27,604 nt of DNA from Prevotellaceae bacterium (lineage in GTDB: Bacteria > Bacteroidota > Bacteroidia > Bacteroidales > Bacteroidaceae): the NCBI GenBank assembly GCA_015257125.1, contig JABZKU010000029.1, positions 1 through 27,604 of the forward strand, written 5' to 3'. The stretch's first letter is position 1; the number at the start of each line of letters is the position of its first letter. The position numbers were made by a program, and so were the translations under genes. Below are positions 8,416 to 16,532 of the stretch, one piece after another. The notes under the pieces are model-generated. The model was not told where the DNA came from. It saw only the letters and a program-made list of their open reading frames with translations, and did no database searches.

Positions 8416-9237
8416 TTATTTCTTTACAATATTACTAATGAGCACTGCCACCGAGACCATCACAGAGGTAATGGAAAGATAAGTCGCGGGGCTCTGCCAA
8501 ACATTGTCAACCGGCGTGCTTTGGCGCTGACGCTTTTCATTAGGGCGCACATAAATCACGTCATCCTGTTTGAGTTGATAGGCAGGTGACGCATAGACAT
8601 TGTGCGCTTGCGTAAGGTCTACACGATAAGCACGACGTTTGTTGCCATCTTTGCGCATCACCAAGACGTTATCGCGTTCACCGGTAATCGTCAAATCGCC
8701 GCACTGACTGATGGCTTCAAGCAAAGTCAAGTTATCTTTTGCTATGGGCACTCGTCCAGGATGATTTACCTCACCCAACACATTGACATAGTGATTCAGC
8801 ACTTCAACCGTCACCACCGCATCATTAAGCAATTTTCGGGTTTTGAGTGCTGTTTGAATTTGCTCGGCGAGTTCTTCACGAGTCAAACCTGCGACACGAA
8901 TTTTACCAAGTATCGGAAAATCAATATCTCCTTTTGTATCAACATAAAAGGGAGAAGTCGTTTGAGCCGCACCGCTCAAATTGTTATCCTTGGCGCCGAT
9001 TCTTGCAGATAGCAAAGGCAAATTATATTGTGCAGCTGCTTCGGGAGTGAGCGCACTGCTAACCACGATATTCAATTTATCGCCGCTTTCGAGTTTAAGC
9101 AACTCAACATTGGCCGCCAAAGCCGAAACCTCGGTGGCATCACTGAGGTCCTGAAAATAAGGAACTTTCTGATAAGATCCGCACGCGCTGAACAGGAGTG
9201 CTGAAAGTCCGACCGCGTAGATCGATAGTGATTTCAT
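8416..9237 (-). CDS. Polysaccharide export outer-membrane lipoprotein (Wza/BexD family)
   Basis: A 273-residue lipoprotein. The signal ends at LLFSAC (Cys19). The Poly_export domain spans about 50-140 (GDKLNIVVSS near its start, VDTKGDIDFPILGKIRVAGLT near its end), and an SLBB-type domain follows (about 148-205, VNVLGEVNHPGRVPI and TLLEAISQCGDLTITG). The last ~20 residues are hydrophobic (ITSVMVSVAVLISNIV), a predicted C-terminal membrane helix. It is shorter than E. coli Wza, as is common in Bacteroidetes. It forms a two-gene unit with the kinase and has its own promoter upstream, so the pair is likely transcribed independently of the genes to its right. Confidence 0.94.
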   Translation of the reverse strand: MKSLSIYAVGLSALLFSACGSYQKVPYFQDLSDATEVSALAANVELLKLESGDKLNIVVSSALTPEAAAQYNLPLLSARIGAKDNNLSGAAQTTSPFYVDTKGDIDFPILGKIRVAGLTREELAEQIQTALKTRKLLNDAVVTVEVLNHYVNVLGEVNHPGRVPIAKDNLTLLEAISQCGDLTITGERDNVLVMRKDGNKRRAYRVDLTQAHNVYASPAYQLKQDDVIYVRPNEKRQRQSTPVDNVWQSPATYLSITSVMVSVAVLISNIVKK

Positions 9238-9283
9238 GAGTGTGACTATGAATTAAACTAATGCGTGAGCATAATTATTGGGG

Positions 9284-9314
9284 CAAATTTAATCATTCTT
9301 TCAAGACGCTCCAA
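9284..9314 (-). promoter_or_regulatory. Promoter of the wza-wzc pair
   Basis: Minus strand -33 TTG (9312-9314), 20-nt spacer, -7 TAAATTTG (9284-9291). The predicted start is near 9278, giving a leader of about 40 nt before the wza start codon. Confidence 0.75.
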
Positions 9315-9391
9315 GCATTATTCGCTTTTTCTTAGCGTTCCTCATAAAAAACACATGGAACAAATGCTTATAAATAGCAAAGTGACTTTTT

Positions 9392-10042
9392 TTAGCGCCC
9401 CCGAGTCTTCTCAAACAAAGCAAGACAAGTGGTAGCATCAACAAAGCTGGGCACAACCATTTCTGCTAAAGGCACAATATCTCGTTCTGCACAAGAAGTG
9501 GAGAGCCCCACAACATAGGCACCGGCTGCACGACCGGATTTCAACCCGTTGATACTATCCTCAAATACCACACACTCCGTAGGATCTGCCCCCATACGAT
9601 GCGCAGCATTAAGATAACAATCGGGAGCTGGCTTCGAACGAGTTATGTCATCGGCTGTAAAAACCCGATCGAACAACGATTCGAATTCCGGCAATAACCG
9701 ATAGACATTTTCCATTTTTGCGCGGTTACTGCTTGTCACCACTGCCCGAGGAACTCTGGCTTCTCGCAATGCACATAAAAAGGCATAGGCACCGGGAATA
9801 TACGGATAACTCATCGTTTCCTCATATTCATCTATCGCTTTTCTTATTTCGTGTTCATGCTGTTGCAACTTCTCGTGAGACGCCAAAATCTGCACCAAAG
9901 ACATCCCTTTTATTCGTGTGGAAAAATCAGGCACCTCTGTGCAATACCGCTCACCGATCGTCTGCCAAAACACCGTATATTGCCCTTCGGTATCAAGCAC
10001 CACACCGTCTAAATCAAAGAGAGCGACTTTTTTCAATTCCAT
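9392..10042 (-). CDS. HAD superfamily (subfamily IA) phosphatase, beta-phosphoglucomutase-like
   Basis: A 216-residue hydrolase with all four HAD motifs: DLDGVVLDTE (nucleophile Asp11 and Asp13), VVTSSNR (motif II), KPAPDCYL (motif III Lys) and VFEDSINGLKSG (motif IV acids). A helical cap lies between motifs I and II. Substrates in this group are usually sugar phosphates or other small phosphoesters; the sequence does not tell which. The start at 10042 is chosen because the first motif should lie about ten residues from the N-terminus and because the preceding bases are A-rich (CAACAAAAACTCAAAG). The frame stays open upstream to 10303, and an ATG at 10153 lies just after the predicted transcript start, so a longer form cannot be ruled out. 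The leader contains a terminator hairpin. Confidence 0.9.
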   Translation of the reverse strand: MELKKVALFDLDGVVLDTEGQYTVFWQTIGERYCTEVPDFSTRIKGMSLVQILASHEKLQQHEHEIRKAIDEYEETMSYPYIPGAYAFLCALREARVPRAVVTSSNRAKMENVYRLLPEFESLFDRVFTADDITRSKPAPDCYLNAAHRMGADPTECVVFEDSINGLKSGRAAGAYVVGLSTSCAERDIVPLAEMVVPSFVDATTCLALFEKTRGR

Positions 10043-10091
10043 AAAGCTTTGAGTTTTTGTTGGTTGTGCTTCATAGCGGTAGAACGTACAG

Positions 10092-10125
10092 GTACAAAAA
10101 AATTGATTGTCTCCCGACAACCAAT
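10092..10125 (-). terminator. Intrinsic terminator inside the HAD gene leader (attenuator candidate)
   Basis: Inverted repeat 10102-10111 with 10116-10125 (nine pairs, one mismatch, 4-nt loop CTCC on plus) followed on the minus strand by a run of seven T. It lies between the predicted promoter (10164-10195) and the start codon at 10042, so unless bypassed it would stop transcription before the gene. Confidence 0.65.
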
Positions 10126-10163
10126 CTTCTTTTAACCTTAAATCTAATACCATGAAAACGATG

Positions 10164-10195
10164 CAAAGGTACATCTGTCGCAAACAACATGCAAA
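10164..10195 (-). promoter_or_regulatory. Promoter of the HAD phosphatase gene
   Basis: Minus strand -33 TTTG (10192-10195), 20-nt spacer, -7 TACCTTTG (10164-10171): a full match to the Bacteroidetes pattern. The predicted start is near 10158, some 115 nt before the start codon. Confidence 0.8.
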
Positions 10196-11295
10196 CTTCC
10201 CACGAAAAAAAACGACGAAATTCTTTGCACACCCCGCAATTTGAAATATCAGCCTTACACAATCCACCGAGAGAGGAGAAAACCCAGCAAAAATTCTGCT
10301 CATCCCTTTCCTCCCAATCTATTTTACCCCTTCAGTTTTTCAGCTTTTTCATGGCACTGTCTGCTCGACTTGAAAACAGCCCCTTCACAACCAACGTCAT
10401 CAGAATAAACCGCGTATGACATCACTTGAATTAAACTCGGCAAGAAGAAGAAGTTGAAAAACCGACAATATGGTTGATGACAAAACACGCTATACCATTC
10501 ATATAAAGCCCACCTTTCCTCATAGCACAAAAGTCCATCTTATCCATAAAACGAAATTGACTTGCCTATCCTCTCTCATCAATATAAAATTCCACTTATG
10601 AATAAGAGATCTGCCCACAAAGCAAACCTCTCCCCATCAACAATAATATGCTGCACAACATATCAACACGCGTATACGCGCGCGCGTCCAGCGTTTTTCG
10701 TTTTTTACCTTCACCTCTTCACCCAGCAAGGATAAAAAACTGATGAACAACAACTTAGGCGTGAAGGCAAAAGAAGATTTGCCTTCACCAGTGAAGTACA
10801 AAAAAGCCCTTCACCTTCACCCGCAAATCACAAATTATCAATCGATTAGGGGTGAAGGTGAAGGGTGAAGGCAAGAATTGCGAACTCGCTGAGTGCGCGA
10901 TGCGCAGGCGCGTGTCCGCCTAAGCGCGCCCACACACGTGAGGAACAGTTGCAAACAACACAAATAGAAACGAACGCGATTTCTCAGAAAAGAAGTGAGA
11001 TCACATACAAAACAAGAGGAGAATCGAAAGAAAGTCCACCACTTTTCACTCAACCCATTCTCAACTCGAAAAAAACAAGCATTTTCCGTCACAAACACAC
11101 GAATATCCGAAATAAATGTTTTACCTTTGCGATTGATAAAACACAACCTCCCTTTTCCTGTCGCTCTGCGGCATCTATATAGCGTGAAGCAAAGGACATA
11201 CTCGCCCTTTATCTCAGCGCAGACGATCTTTGACTTACAGAATGTGCCCCATCGCAAAGGCTCGAGTCCGTAAATCAGACACACGACCTACGACT
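10196..11295. other. Gene-free, AT-rich region with GTGAAGG repeats
   Basis: About 1.1 kb between the HAD promoter and the ABC transporter stop. Open frames here (for example 10838-11284 minus and 10865-11182 plus) overlap each other, are rich in Cys/Phe/Arg or Lys/Ser, and resemble no protein family, so I do not call them genes. The region holds the CCTTCAC/GTGAAGG repeat cluster (10707-10871), a palindrome CGCGTATACGCG at 10669-10680 running into CG repeats, and an isolated -7-like TACCTTTG on the plus strand at 11122-11129 without a -33 box. No terminator for the ABC gene was recognised. Confidence 0.7.
10707..10871. repeat. Cluster of CCTTCAC/GTGAAGG repeats with two inverted repeats
   Basis: At least eight copies of CTTCAC or its complement GTGAAG occur in 165 bp. 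Two ordered structures are visible: an 11-bp perfect hairpin (10761-10771 with 10778-10788, 6-nt loop), and a 16-bp perfect inverted repeat (10807-10822 with 10850-10865) whose 27-bp spacer is AT-rich. The right arm runs on into one more tandem copy (GGGTGAAGG). This is not a CRISPR: there are no regular spacers. The role is unknown; protein binding or a remnant of an integrated element are possible. Confidence 0.8.
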
Positions 11296-13065
11296 TCACA
11301 ACATTTCGCCCGTGAAGCGCCTACGCACAGGCGAAGTTGACGCACCTTGATGAGCAGCCATTCCATCCGGGCGAGCCAAATGGACTTGATGAGTACAATA
11401 GCGCAACACCGCCGGGCGATGGGTGATAAAAATCAACGTACGACCGGCACAATATTCCACCAAACGCTGCACCACCCCTTCTTCTGTCGACTCATCAAGA
11501 GCCGACGTGCTTTCATCAAACAGCATAAACGGGCAAGGGCGCAGCAAAGCGCGAGCTATGCAAATACGCTGCGCTTGACCTTCCGAGAGACCACCGCCTT
11601 GCTCGGTACACATCGTATCGATTCCTTGGGGCAACGCAAAAACAAAATCGGCGCCCGCCACTTCTAAGACTGTGCGCATCTGCTCCTCGGTGGCTTGTGG
11701 ATCGGCCAACAGCAGATTATCGCGAATTGTACCGGACAATAAGCTATTACCTTGTGGTACATAGGCAAACAAATTACGATGTTCAGCCATCACCGCCATC
11801 GTAGAACCATCCTCAAGCACAAAGTCCATGGAGCCACCCACCGGACGTACCAGCGACAACAAGAGGCGCACCAGCGTCGTTTTACCGACACCGGTCTCAC
11901 CTAAAATGGCAGTAACAGTGCCGGGAGCGAAATAAAAAGAGAAATCGCGCAACACGATTCGAGAAGTCGGCGTGTAGCGATAAGTCACATGGCTGAATCT
12001 CAATCCCGTCGGAGAGATTCGACGCGTTTTTTTCTCCCCCGCTTCAGTAGTAGATTGCGGCGAAGCAAAAGCTCGCTTCATCGCAGCACGGTCAGCCGGC
12101 ATCTGCTCCAGCTCCATCAGTCGCTCACACGCTGTGGCCGCATTGATAAAGGTGGGCACATAACTGGAGAGCGAACGAAGCGGGCCTTGAATTTGCCCGA
12201 CAAGTTGAATAAACGCCAACAAGACACCATAGGTGATGGCATCGCGCTGCAGTTCAAAAACGCCCCATGCGAACGTCACCAAATAGCCGGCGGCAAAACC
12301 CAAATTGACAAAGGTGGCCGAAAAACTCGAATATTTTGTTTTTTCAATCACCTTGGAATGCAAATGCTGTTGCGTGTTGGCCAAACGTCCGACCACATAA
12401 TCCAAGCTATCCAACGTCTTGATGACGAGCGAATGCTGCACCGCTTCTTGAATTGCACTCTGCACCTTACTCTCTTCGGCACGTACCTGATGAGTGAGCG
12501 AGCGCAAACGCTTCATATAGAGTTTACTGATGATCAAGGTCAGCGGCAGAATCCCCACAATCACCCAAGCTAATCGGGAATCCATAGTGCAGAGGAAACA
12601 AAAGGCTCCAATAAATTGCACGATGGTAGTGATCAAACCGGGAATGTCGTCAGTGAGCAGTCCCACCAACGTCCCCACGTCCTTAAACAAGCGATTCAGC
12701 ACATCACCACTATGATAGTGACGAATGTTCATCCAGTTGCGGCTCAACAACCTGTGGAACATGACTTGTTGCATGCGATTCTGTGCGCGCACACCGAGCA
12801 AAGCCCGAACCCAGCGGTTGGAGAAGTTGATCACAATTTGAAACAACATGACGCACAACATCATTACAATGACCTGCGTGAGCGTAAAAGTGTCGTTTTT
12901 GTGCGTCGCGACATCGATTGCCGTTTTTGTAATCCCCACAAAAGCCAAGCCCGATCCCACAGACAACAATCCCGTGACGGTGTTGAGCACCGTCTGTGTA
13001 CGAAATTTCCGACCGTGATGCCACAGCCAAAGAAATAATTGGGAAAATGGGCGTTGGGCTGCCAT
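11296..13065 (-). CDS. ABC exporter, fused permease and ATPase
   Basis: A 589-residue half-transporter of the MsbA/LmrA-like export type, working as a dimer in the inner membrane. Residues about 20-310 hold six membrane helices; the ATPase spans about 350-580 with Walker A GETGVGKTT (about 390), signature LSEGQAQR (about 493), Walker B FMLFDES (about 515) and the switch His in FITHRP (about 550). The D-loop is SALD. The substrate cannot be read from sequence; lipids, peptides or drugs are all usual in this group. It begins 42 bp after nadK, so the two are likely cotranscribed from the nadK promoter. Confidence 0.93.
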   Translation of the reverse strand: MAAQRPFSQLFLWLWHHGRKFRTQTVLNTVTGLLSVGSGLAFVGITKTAIDVATHKNDTFTLTQVIVMMLCVMLFQIVINFSNRWVRALLGVRAQNRMQQVMFHRLLSRNWMNIRHYHSGDVLNRLFKDVGTLVGLLTDDIPGLITTIVQFIGAFCFLCTMDSRLAWVIVGILPLTLIISKLYMKRLRSLTHQVRAEESKVQSAIQEAVQHSLVIKTLDSLDYVVGRLANTQQHLHSKVIEKTKYSSFSATFVNLGFAAGYLVTFAWGVFELQRDAITYGVLLAFIQLVGQIQGPLRSLSSYVPTFINAATACERLMELEQMPADRAAMKRAFASPQSTTEAGEKKTRRISPTGLRFSHVTYRYTPTSRIVLRDFSFYFAPGTVTAILGETGVGKTTLVRLLLSLVRPVGGSMDFVLEDGSTMAVMAEHRNLFAYVPQGNSLLSGTIRDNLLLADPQATEEQMRTVLEVAGADFVFALPQGIDTMCTEQGGGLSEGQAQRICIARALLRPCPFMLFDESTSALDESTEEGVVQRLVEYCAGRTLIFITHRPAVLRYCTHQVHLARPDGMAAHQGASTSPVRRRFTGEML

Positions 13066-13107
13066 AACTAAAGATAGGAACTACAATTCTGATCCAAGAG
13101 AGAAATC

Positions 13108-14001
13108 TTAATGACGTCGATCCTTTCCCCACATCATTTTTTCTCGCAGTGTAGAAAAGAAATGGTGCGGCGGGGTACTCACCACGGGGAGTGTATAGTG
13201 CGCCTTATGAATGCGCAAAACGCGATCGGCCGAAAGTGTTTCGCTGCGCCCGTCCACCGAAAGCAAGAAACGTCCACTGCGACTGCGCACATGCACTTCG
13301 ACCGTCACATCGTCACGCAGCACCACCGGGCGCACCGTGAGACTATGCGGCGCGATAGGCGAAAGGCAGATCGTGGCCGACTGAGGTTCGAGCACTGGGC
13401 CTCCGACCGAAAGGGAGTAGGCCGTGGATCCCGTAGGCGTGCATATAATAAGGCCATCGGCTAAATAATTGGCCAACAAAGCTCCTTCCACACGCGTCTC
13501 GACCTCGATGAGCGAAGAATTGTCATATTTGAGCAAAGCGACCTCGTTCAGCGCGAAAGGATAAAGCGTCAATTCCTTATCCTCATCTTCTATGGCGATC
13601 AAACTGCGTTCTTGCACTTCGTACTCACCGCGCACCACACGAGCGATGGCCGTTTCGAGACCGGACGTCGTCACTTCGGCCAAGAAGCCGAGATGCCCGG
13701 TGTTGATTCCTAATATAGGGATCCGTCGATCGCGCACTTTTTCAGCCACTGTGAGAAAAGTACCATCGCCTCCCATGGAGAAGGCCAAATCGGCAGCGCA
13801 TTCGGCTGTATCGAAGCCATCCACCGTTTGAAAAAAACGGCCGTGAACCGTCTGTTCTCGCAGGAAGTTGAGGAACTCTCGCTCCACCGCGACCTGCATA
13901 CCCGCTTCACGAAGCAAACGCACCACTGCTTCGGTGTGATCGCTTTTTTCCGCCTGGTGACAATTGCCAAAAATTGCTACTCGACGTGATAGATTACACA
14001 T
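13108..14001 (-). CDS. nadK: NAD kinase
   Basis: A 297-residue cytoplasmic enzyme making NADP from NAD and ATP. The family motifs are all visible: GGDGTFL (about 75-81) with the catalytic Asp, GINTGHLGFLAE (about 98-109), the NEV stretch (FALNEVALLK), and TPTGSTAYSLSVGGP, the nucleotide-binding glycine-rich loop. Length is normal. The start at 14001 gives a normal N-terminus leading to the Rossmann-like strand VAIFGN. It is divergent from pdxJ and followed by the ABC exporter. Its predicted promoter lies just inside the pdxJ leader (14104-14135), giving a leader of about 95 nt. Confidence 0.97.
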   Translation of the reverse strand: MCNLSRRVAIFGNCHQAEKSDHTEAVVRLLREAGMQVAVEREFLNFLREQTVHGRFFQTVDGFDTAECAADLAFSMGGDGTFLTVAEKVRDRRIPILGINTGHLGFLAEVTTSGLETAIARVVRGEYEVQERSLIAIEDEDKELTLYPFALNEVALLKYDNSSLIEVETRVEGALLANYLADGLIICTPTGSTAYSLSVGGPVLEPQSATICLSPIAPHSLTVRPVVLRDDVTVEVHVRSRSGRFLLSVDGRSETLSADRVLRIHKAHYTLPVVSTPPHHFFSTLREKMMWGKDRRH

Positions 14002-14038
14002 ATCAAAGTCCGTTTATTCTAACTTAACGCGATGCCGC

Positions 14039-14069
14039 TTGCATAATCGCATTGCAATGATTACTTTTG
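14039..14069 (+). promoter_or_regulatory. Promoter of pdxJ
   Basis: Plus strand -33 TTG (14039-14041), 20-nt spacer, -7 TACTTTTG (14062-14069), which fits TAnnTTTG. The predicted start is near 14075, about 65 nt before the pdxJ ATG. The promoter lies inside the region transcribed as nadK leader. Confidence 0.75.
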
Positions 14070-14103
14070 CGACAAGAAAGCCGAAAAGTCCCCCTGTTTT
14101 AGG

Positions 14104-14135
14104 CAAAAGTACAGCTTTCTCCTCATAGCACCAAA
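14104..14135 (-). promoter_or_regulatory. Promoter of nadK
   Basis: Minus strand -33 TTTG (14132-14135), 20-nt spacer, -7 TACTTTTG (14104-14111). The predicted start is near 14098. The -33 box lies only 6 bp before the pdxJ start codon, so polymerase on this promoter would cover the pdxJ translation start region. Confidence 0.78.
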
Positions 14136-14141
14136 GAAAGA

Positions 14142-14864
14142 ATGGCTAAACTGAGCGTAAACATCAACAAAGTCGCGACGCTTCGCAATGCGCGCGGCGG
14201 TGATAACCCCGATGTGCTGCAAGCCGCACTGGATTGTGAACTTTATGGTGCACAAGGGATCACCGTGCATCCTCGGCCTGACGAACGACACATTCGCCGT
14301 TCCGATGTTTTCGAGCTTGCACAGACCATCCGCACCGAATTAAACATCGAGGGTTACCCTTCCGAGGAGTTTATGGACATGGTATGCCGCGTTCGCCCCA
14401 CACAAGTGACGCTGGTTCCCGATTCCCCCGAACAACTCACCTCTAACGCCGGATGGGACACGAAACGAAACCAAGATTTTCTCACTGAAATCGTGTCGGA
14501 ACTGAAAAAGGCGGGCATTCGTTCCTCTATTTTCATCAATCCCGATTGTTCAATGGCCGATTATGCTCGGCGTGCCGGAGCCGATCGCGTAGAGTTCTAC
14601 ACCGAACCTTACGCTGCCGGATATGCCAACAATCGGCACTCGGCCATCACTCCTTACGTAGAATGCGCGCGACACTGTCGCACCTTGGGACTCGGCATCA
14701 ATGCCGGACACGATTTAAGTCTCGAAAACCTCCATTTTTTTGCACAACAACTCCCTGCGCTCGACGAAGTGAGCATCGGCCACGCGCTGATTTGCGACGC
14801 ACTGCGCATGGGACTCCAACCCACCATACAACACTACCTGAACTGCCTGCAAACGGGAAGGTAA
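14142..14864 (+). CDS. pdxJ: Pyridoxine 5'-phosphate synthase
   Basis: Condenses 1-deoxyxylulose 5-phosphate with 3-amino-2-oxopropyl phosphate in the DXP-dependent vitamin B6 pathway. The 240-residue product (E. coli PdxJ is about 243) begins with the typical LSVNINKVATLRNARGG, followed by GAQGITVHPRPDERHIR with the active-site His and phosphate-binding Arg residues. The glutamate motif EGYPSEEFM and the late INAGHDLSLENL with its His are also present. It is transcribed away from nadK and precedes the DJ-1 family gene by 91 bp. Confidence 0.98.
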   Translation: MAKLSVNINKVATLRNARGGDNPDVLQAALDCELYGAQGITVHPRPDERHIRRSDVFELAQTIRTELNIEGYPSEEFMDMVCRVRPTQVTLVPDSPEQLTSNAGWDTKRNQDFLTEIVSELKKAGIRSSIFINPDCSMADYARRAGADRVEFYTEPYAAGYANNRHSAITPYVECARHCRTLGLGINAGHDLSLENLHFFAQQLPALDEVSIGHALICDALRMGLQPTIQHYLNCLQTGR

Positions 14865-14878
14865 GTTCAGTCATAGAT

Positions 14879-14903
14879 GAGGTAGGATCGCACACCCTAC
14901 CTC
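14879..14903 (+). other. Hairpin between pdxJ and the DJ-1 family gene
   Basis: Perfect 8-bp inverted repeat GAGGTAGG/CCTACCTC around a 9-nt loop, directly after the pdxJ stop. No T-run follows, so it is not a clear terminator; it may stabilise or trim the transcript. Confidence 0.4.
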
Positions 14904-14955
14904 CGGCGGATCACCAATCTCCGCTCTATCATATAATCCTCCCGTTCTATAGCCT

Positions 14956-15495
14956 ATGCTTCACATATTTATAGCTGATGGTTTTGAAGAGATAGAAGCG
15001 TTGACCACCATCGACATTTTGCGACGCTGTGGCATTGAAGTCGCTACGGTTTCCGTAACCGGCACACGACTGATAAAAGGCTCACACGGTATCCCGGTCA
15101 TGGTGGACACCGTTTTTCGCAAAGGCGAAATCTCTCAAAGTCAAGGTTTGATTCTTCCCGGTGGTATGCCGGGTGCACAGAACCTCTCGCTCCACGAAGG
15201 GCTTCGAAAGTCCCTCATCGCGCACAACCTGCGCGAAACACTGATTGCGGCCATTTGTGCCGCACCGATGGTACTCGGACGTCGCGATCTGCTCAACGGG
15301 CGACGCGCCACTTGCTATCCCGGTTTCGAACACGAACTGCGCGGCGCGCAAGTCGTCGACGACAGGGTGTGCGAAGACGGACACATCATTACGGCACGCG
15401 GCCCCGGCTGCACAGTTGATTTCGCTTTCGCCATTGCCGCTCGATTTGTCGATTCTGCCACGATTTCTCGCGTCAGAGCAGACATGCTCCTCTAA
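14956..15495 (+). CDS. DJ-1/PfpI (ThiJ/YajL) family protein
   Basis: A 179-residue flavodoxin-like protein of the DJ-1 superfamily. The nucleophile elbow is AAICAAPMVLG with the reactive cysteine at residue 101, and the acidic partner lies in FADGFEE-type context near residues 11-14 (ADGFEEIEA). LILPGGMPGA and ITARGPGC are the other conserved stretches of the YajL/DJ-1 branch. Members are reported as chaperones, glyoxalases or deglycases, with debate about the last; the precise activity cannot be decided here. It probably shares the pdxJ transcript and is followed by a strong terminator. Confidence 0.95.
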   Translation: MLHIFIADGFEEIEALTTIDILRRCGIEVATVSVTGTRLIKGSHGIPVMVDTVFRKGEISQSQGLILPGGMPGAQNLSLHEGLRKSLIAHNLRETLIAAICAAPMVLGRRDLLNGRRATCYPGFEHELRGAQVVDDRVCEDGHIITARGPGCTVDFAFAIAARFVDSATISRVRADMLL

Positions 15496-15620
15496 ATTCG
15501 ACGCACTGCCGCTGTTTTACCATCGGCGCAATCGATTCGCGGTACCCACTTAGGCAGATTCCTTATAGAATAAGCAGTGGCTATCCAAAGAATCGCCTTA
15601 TTTATTCTCCACTTTCTACG

Positions 15621-15671
15621 CACGCGGCGTTTCGCACGGCAGCTTTTGTCGACGAAACGCCGCGTGTTTTT
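15621..15671 (+). terminator. Intrinsic terminator after the pdxJ / DJ-1 family genes
   Basis: Perfect 14-bp inverted repeat CACGCGGCGTTTCG / CGAAACGCCGCGTG (15621-15634 and 15653-15666) with an 18-nt loop, followed on the plus strand by a T-run at 15667-15671. It sits 125 bp after the stop codon. Confidence 0.8.
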
Positions 15672-15807
15672 GCTTTATCCTCTTTTCTCCCTGCACTTTC
15701 AGTCCTCTTACAGACAGAATTGCTAAGTCTAGACAAGCAAAAACGCAAGAAGAATGTTTTTCTTGTCTTTTTTTTATCCATTAGTAGAGTACTCAATACA
15801 GAAATTG

Positions 15808-15815
15808 TAACTTTG
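15808..15815 (+). promoter_or_regulatory. Possible -7 element of the DUF4468 gene
   Basis: TAACTTTG matches TAnnTTTG, but positions 15784-15788, where a -33 box should be, do not read TTTG or TTG. The start would lie near 15821, about 12 nt before the ATG. An activator or a weak promoter would fit. Confidence 0.45.
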
Positions 15816-15832
15816 CGAATAATCCTCAGTCT

Positions 15833-16513
15833 ATGAGACAGCTAACTTCTCTCCTATTTCTCGCCTTGATCGCCTCGATCGGCGAGCAAGCCACGGCGAA
15901 GAGCACAACACTCGCCGGTAGCTCCATCGCATGCCAGGCGCAAAAAGCGCAAACCGTCCACGCCACAGGCGAGACAAACCTCTATTTGGCCGGCGCCGTG
16001 CCCGAAGTCAACGGACAAGTCGTGTTCCAACAAGTCTACGCCGTCCCCGGAAAGACACGCGACGCGATTTTCAACGAGCTCAAACAATACTTGGATCAAG
16101 TCCTCAAGCGCCCGAATGCCCTCCCCGCTTCGCGCATCACAGCTGCCGAAACCGAAGAGGGAACTTTGGCCATGACGCTGCACGAAACCCTCTGGTTCAA
16201 ACGTTCGGCCTGGGTTTCAGACTTTGCCACGATCATTTGCCAATTGACTTTCGAAGTACGTGATGGTGGCTACACAGCCACCCTGCGTAACATTCGCTAT
16301 CAATACGACGCCCTCACGGACGCTCAGCAAGATAACCAGCTCAAAGCTGAGGATTGGATCACGGACAAAGAGGCGCTTACCAAAAACGGCACGAAACTCA
16401 CGCGTGTCGGCGGGAAGAAACTCCGCGTCAAAACAATCGATTTGAAAACGACACTCTTTGCAGGCGCTGCCGCAGCATGCGGAGCCACGCAAAGTTCTAT
16501 TGTAAAACGATAA
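15833..16513 (+). CDS. Secreted DUF4468-type protein
   Basis: A 226-residue protein with a signal peptide (MRQLTSLLFLALIASIGEQA, cleavage near ATA-K). The region about 60-180 resembles the Bacteroidetes DUF4468 domain with its TBP-like fold: VVFQQVYAVPGKTRDAIFNE at its start, aromatic and alternating strands such as CQLTFEVRDGGYTATLRNI, then the tyrosine-rich IRYQYDALTD. The function of the family is not known. It starts a two-gene unit; the next gene begins 19 bp later. The gene is GC-rich compared with the first half of its neighbour. Confidence 0.75.
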   Translation: MRQLTSLLFLALIASIGEQATAKSTTLAGSSIACQAQKAQTVHATGETNLYLAGAVPEVNGQVVFQQVYAVPGKTRDAIFNELKQYLDQVLKRPNALPASRITAAETEEGTLAMTLHETLWFKRSAWVSDFATIICQLTFEVRDGGYTATLRNIRYQYDALTDAQQDNQLKAEDWITDKEALTKNGTKLTRVGGKKLRVKTIDLKTTLFAGAAAACGATQSSIVKR

Positions 16514-16532
16514 AACGAACAACCCTACACTT

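Larger units (their letters stand above)
15496..15832. other. Intergenic region with terminator and a -7 element
   Basis: No gene is supported in this 337-bp stretch. It holds the terminator hairpin at 15621-15671 and, at 15808-15815, TAACTTTG on the plus strand, a good -7 element 18 bp before the next ATG but without a recognisable -33 box at the right distance. Confidence 0.7.

Noticed and set aside
10043..10303. Longer N-terminus for the HAD phosphatase (start at 10303)
   Set aside because: The extension runs through the promoter and terminator region and would put motif I about 98 residues into the protein, unlike the family.
10707..10871. CRISPR array
   Set aside because: Copies are short, on both orientations and irregularly spaced; there are no unique spacers and no cas genes.
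10838..11284. 148-codon minus-strand frame in the HAD-ABC gap
   Set aside because: Its end is made of the repeat cluster, it overlaps an opposite frame, and composition (Cys, Phe, Arg rich) does not look like a real protein.
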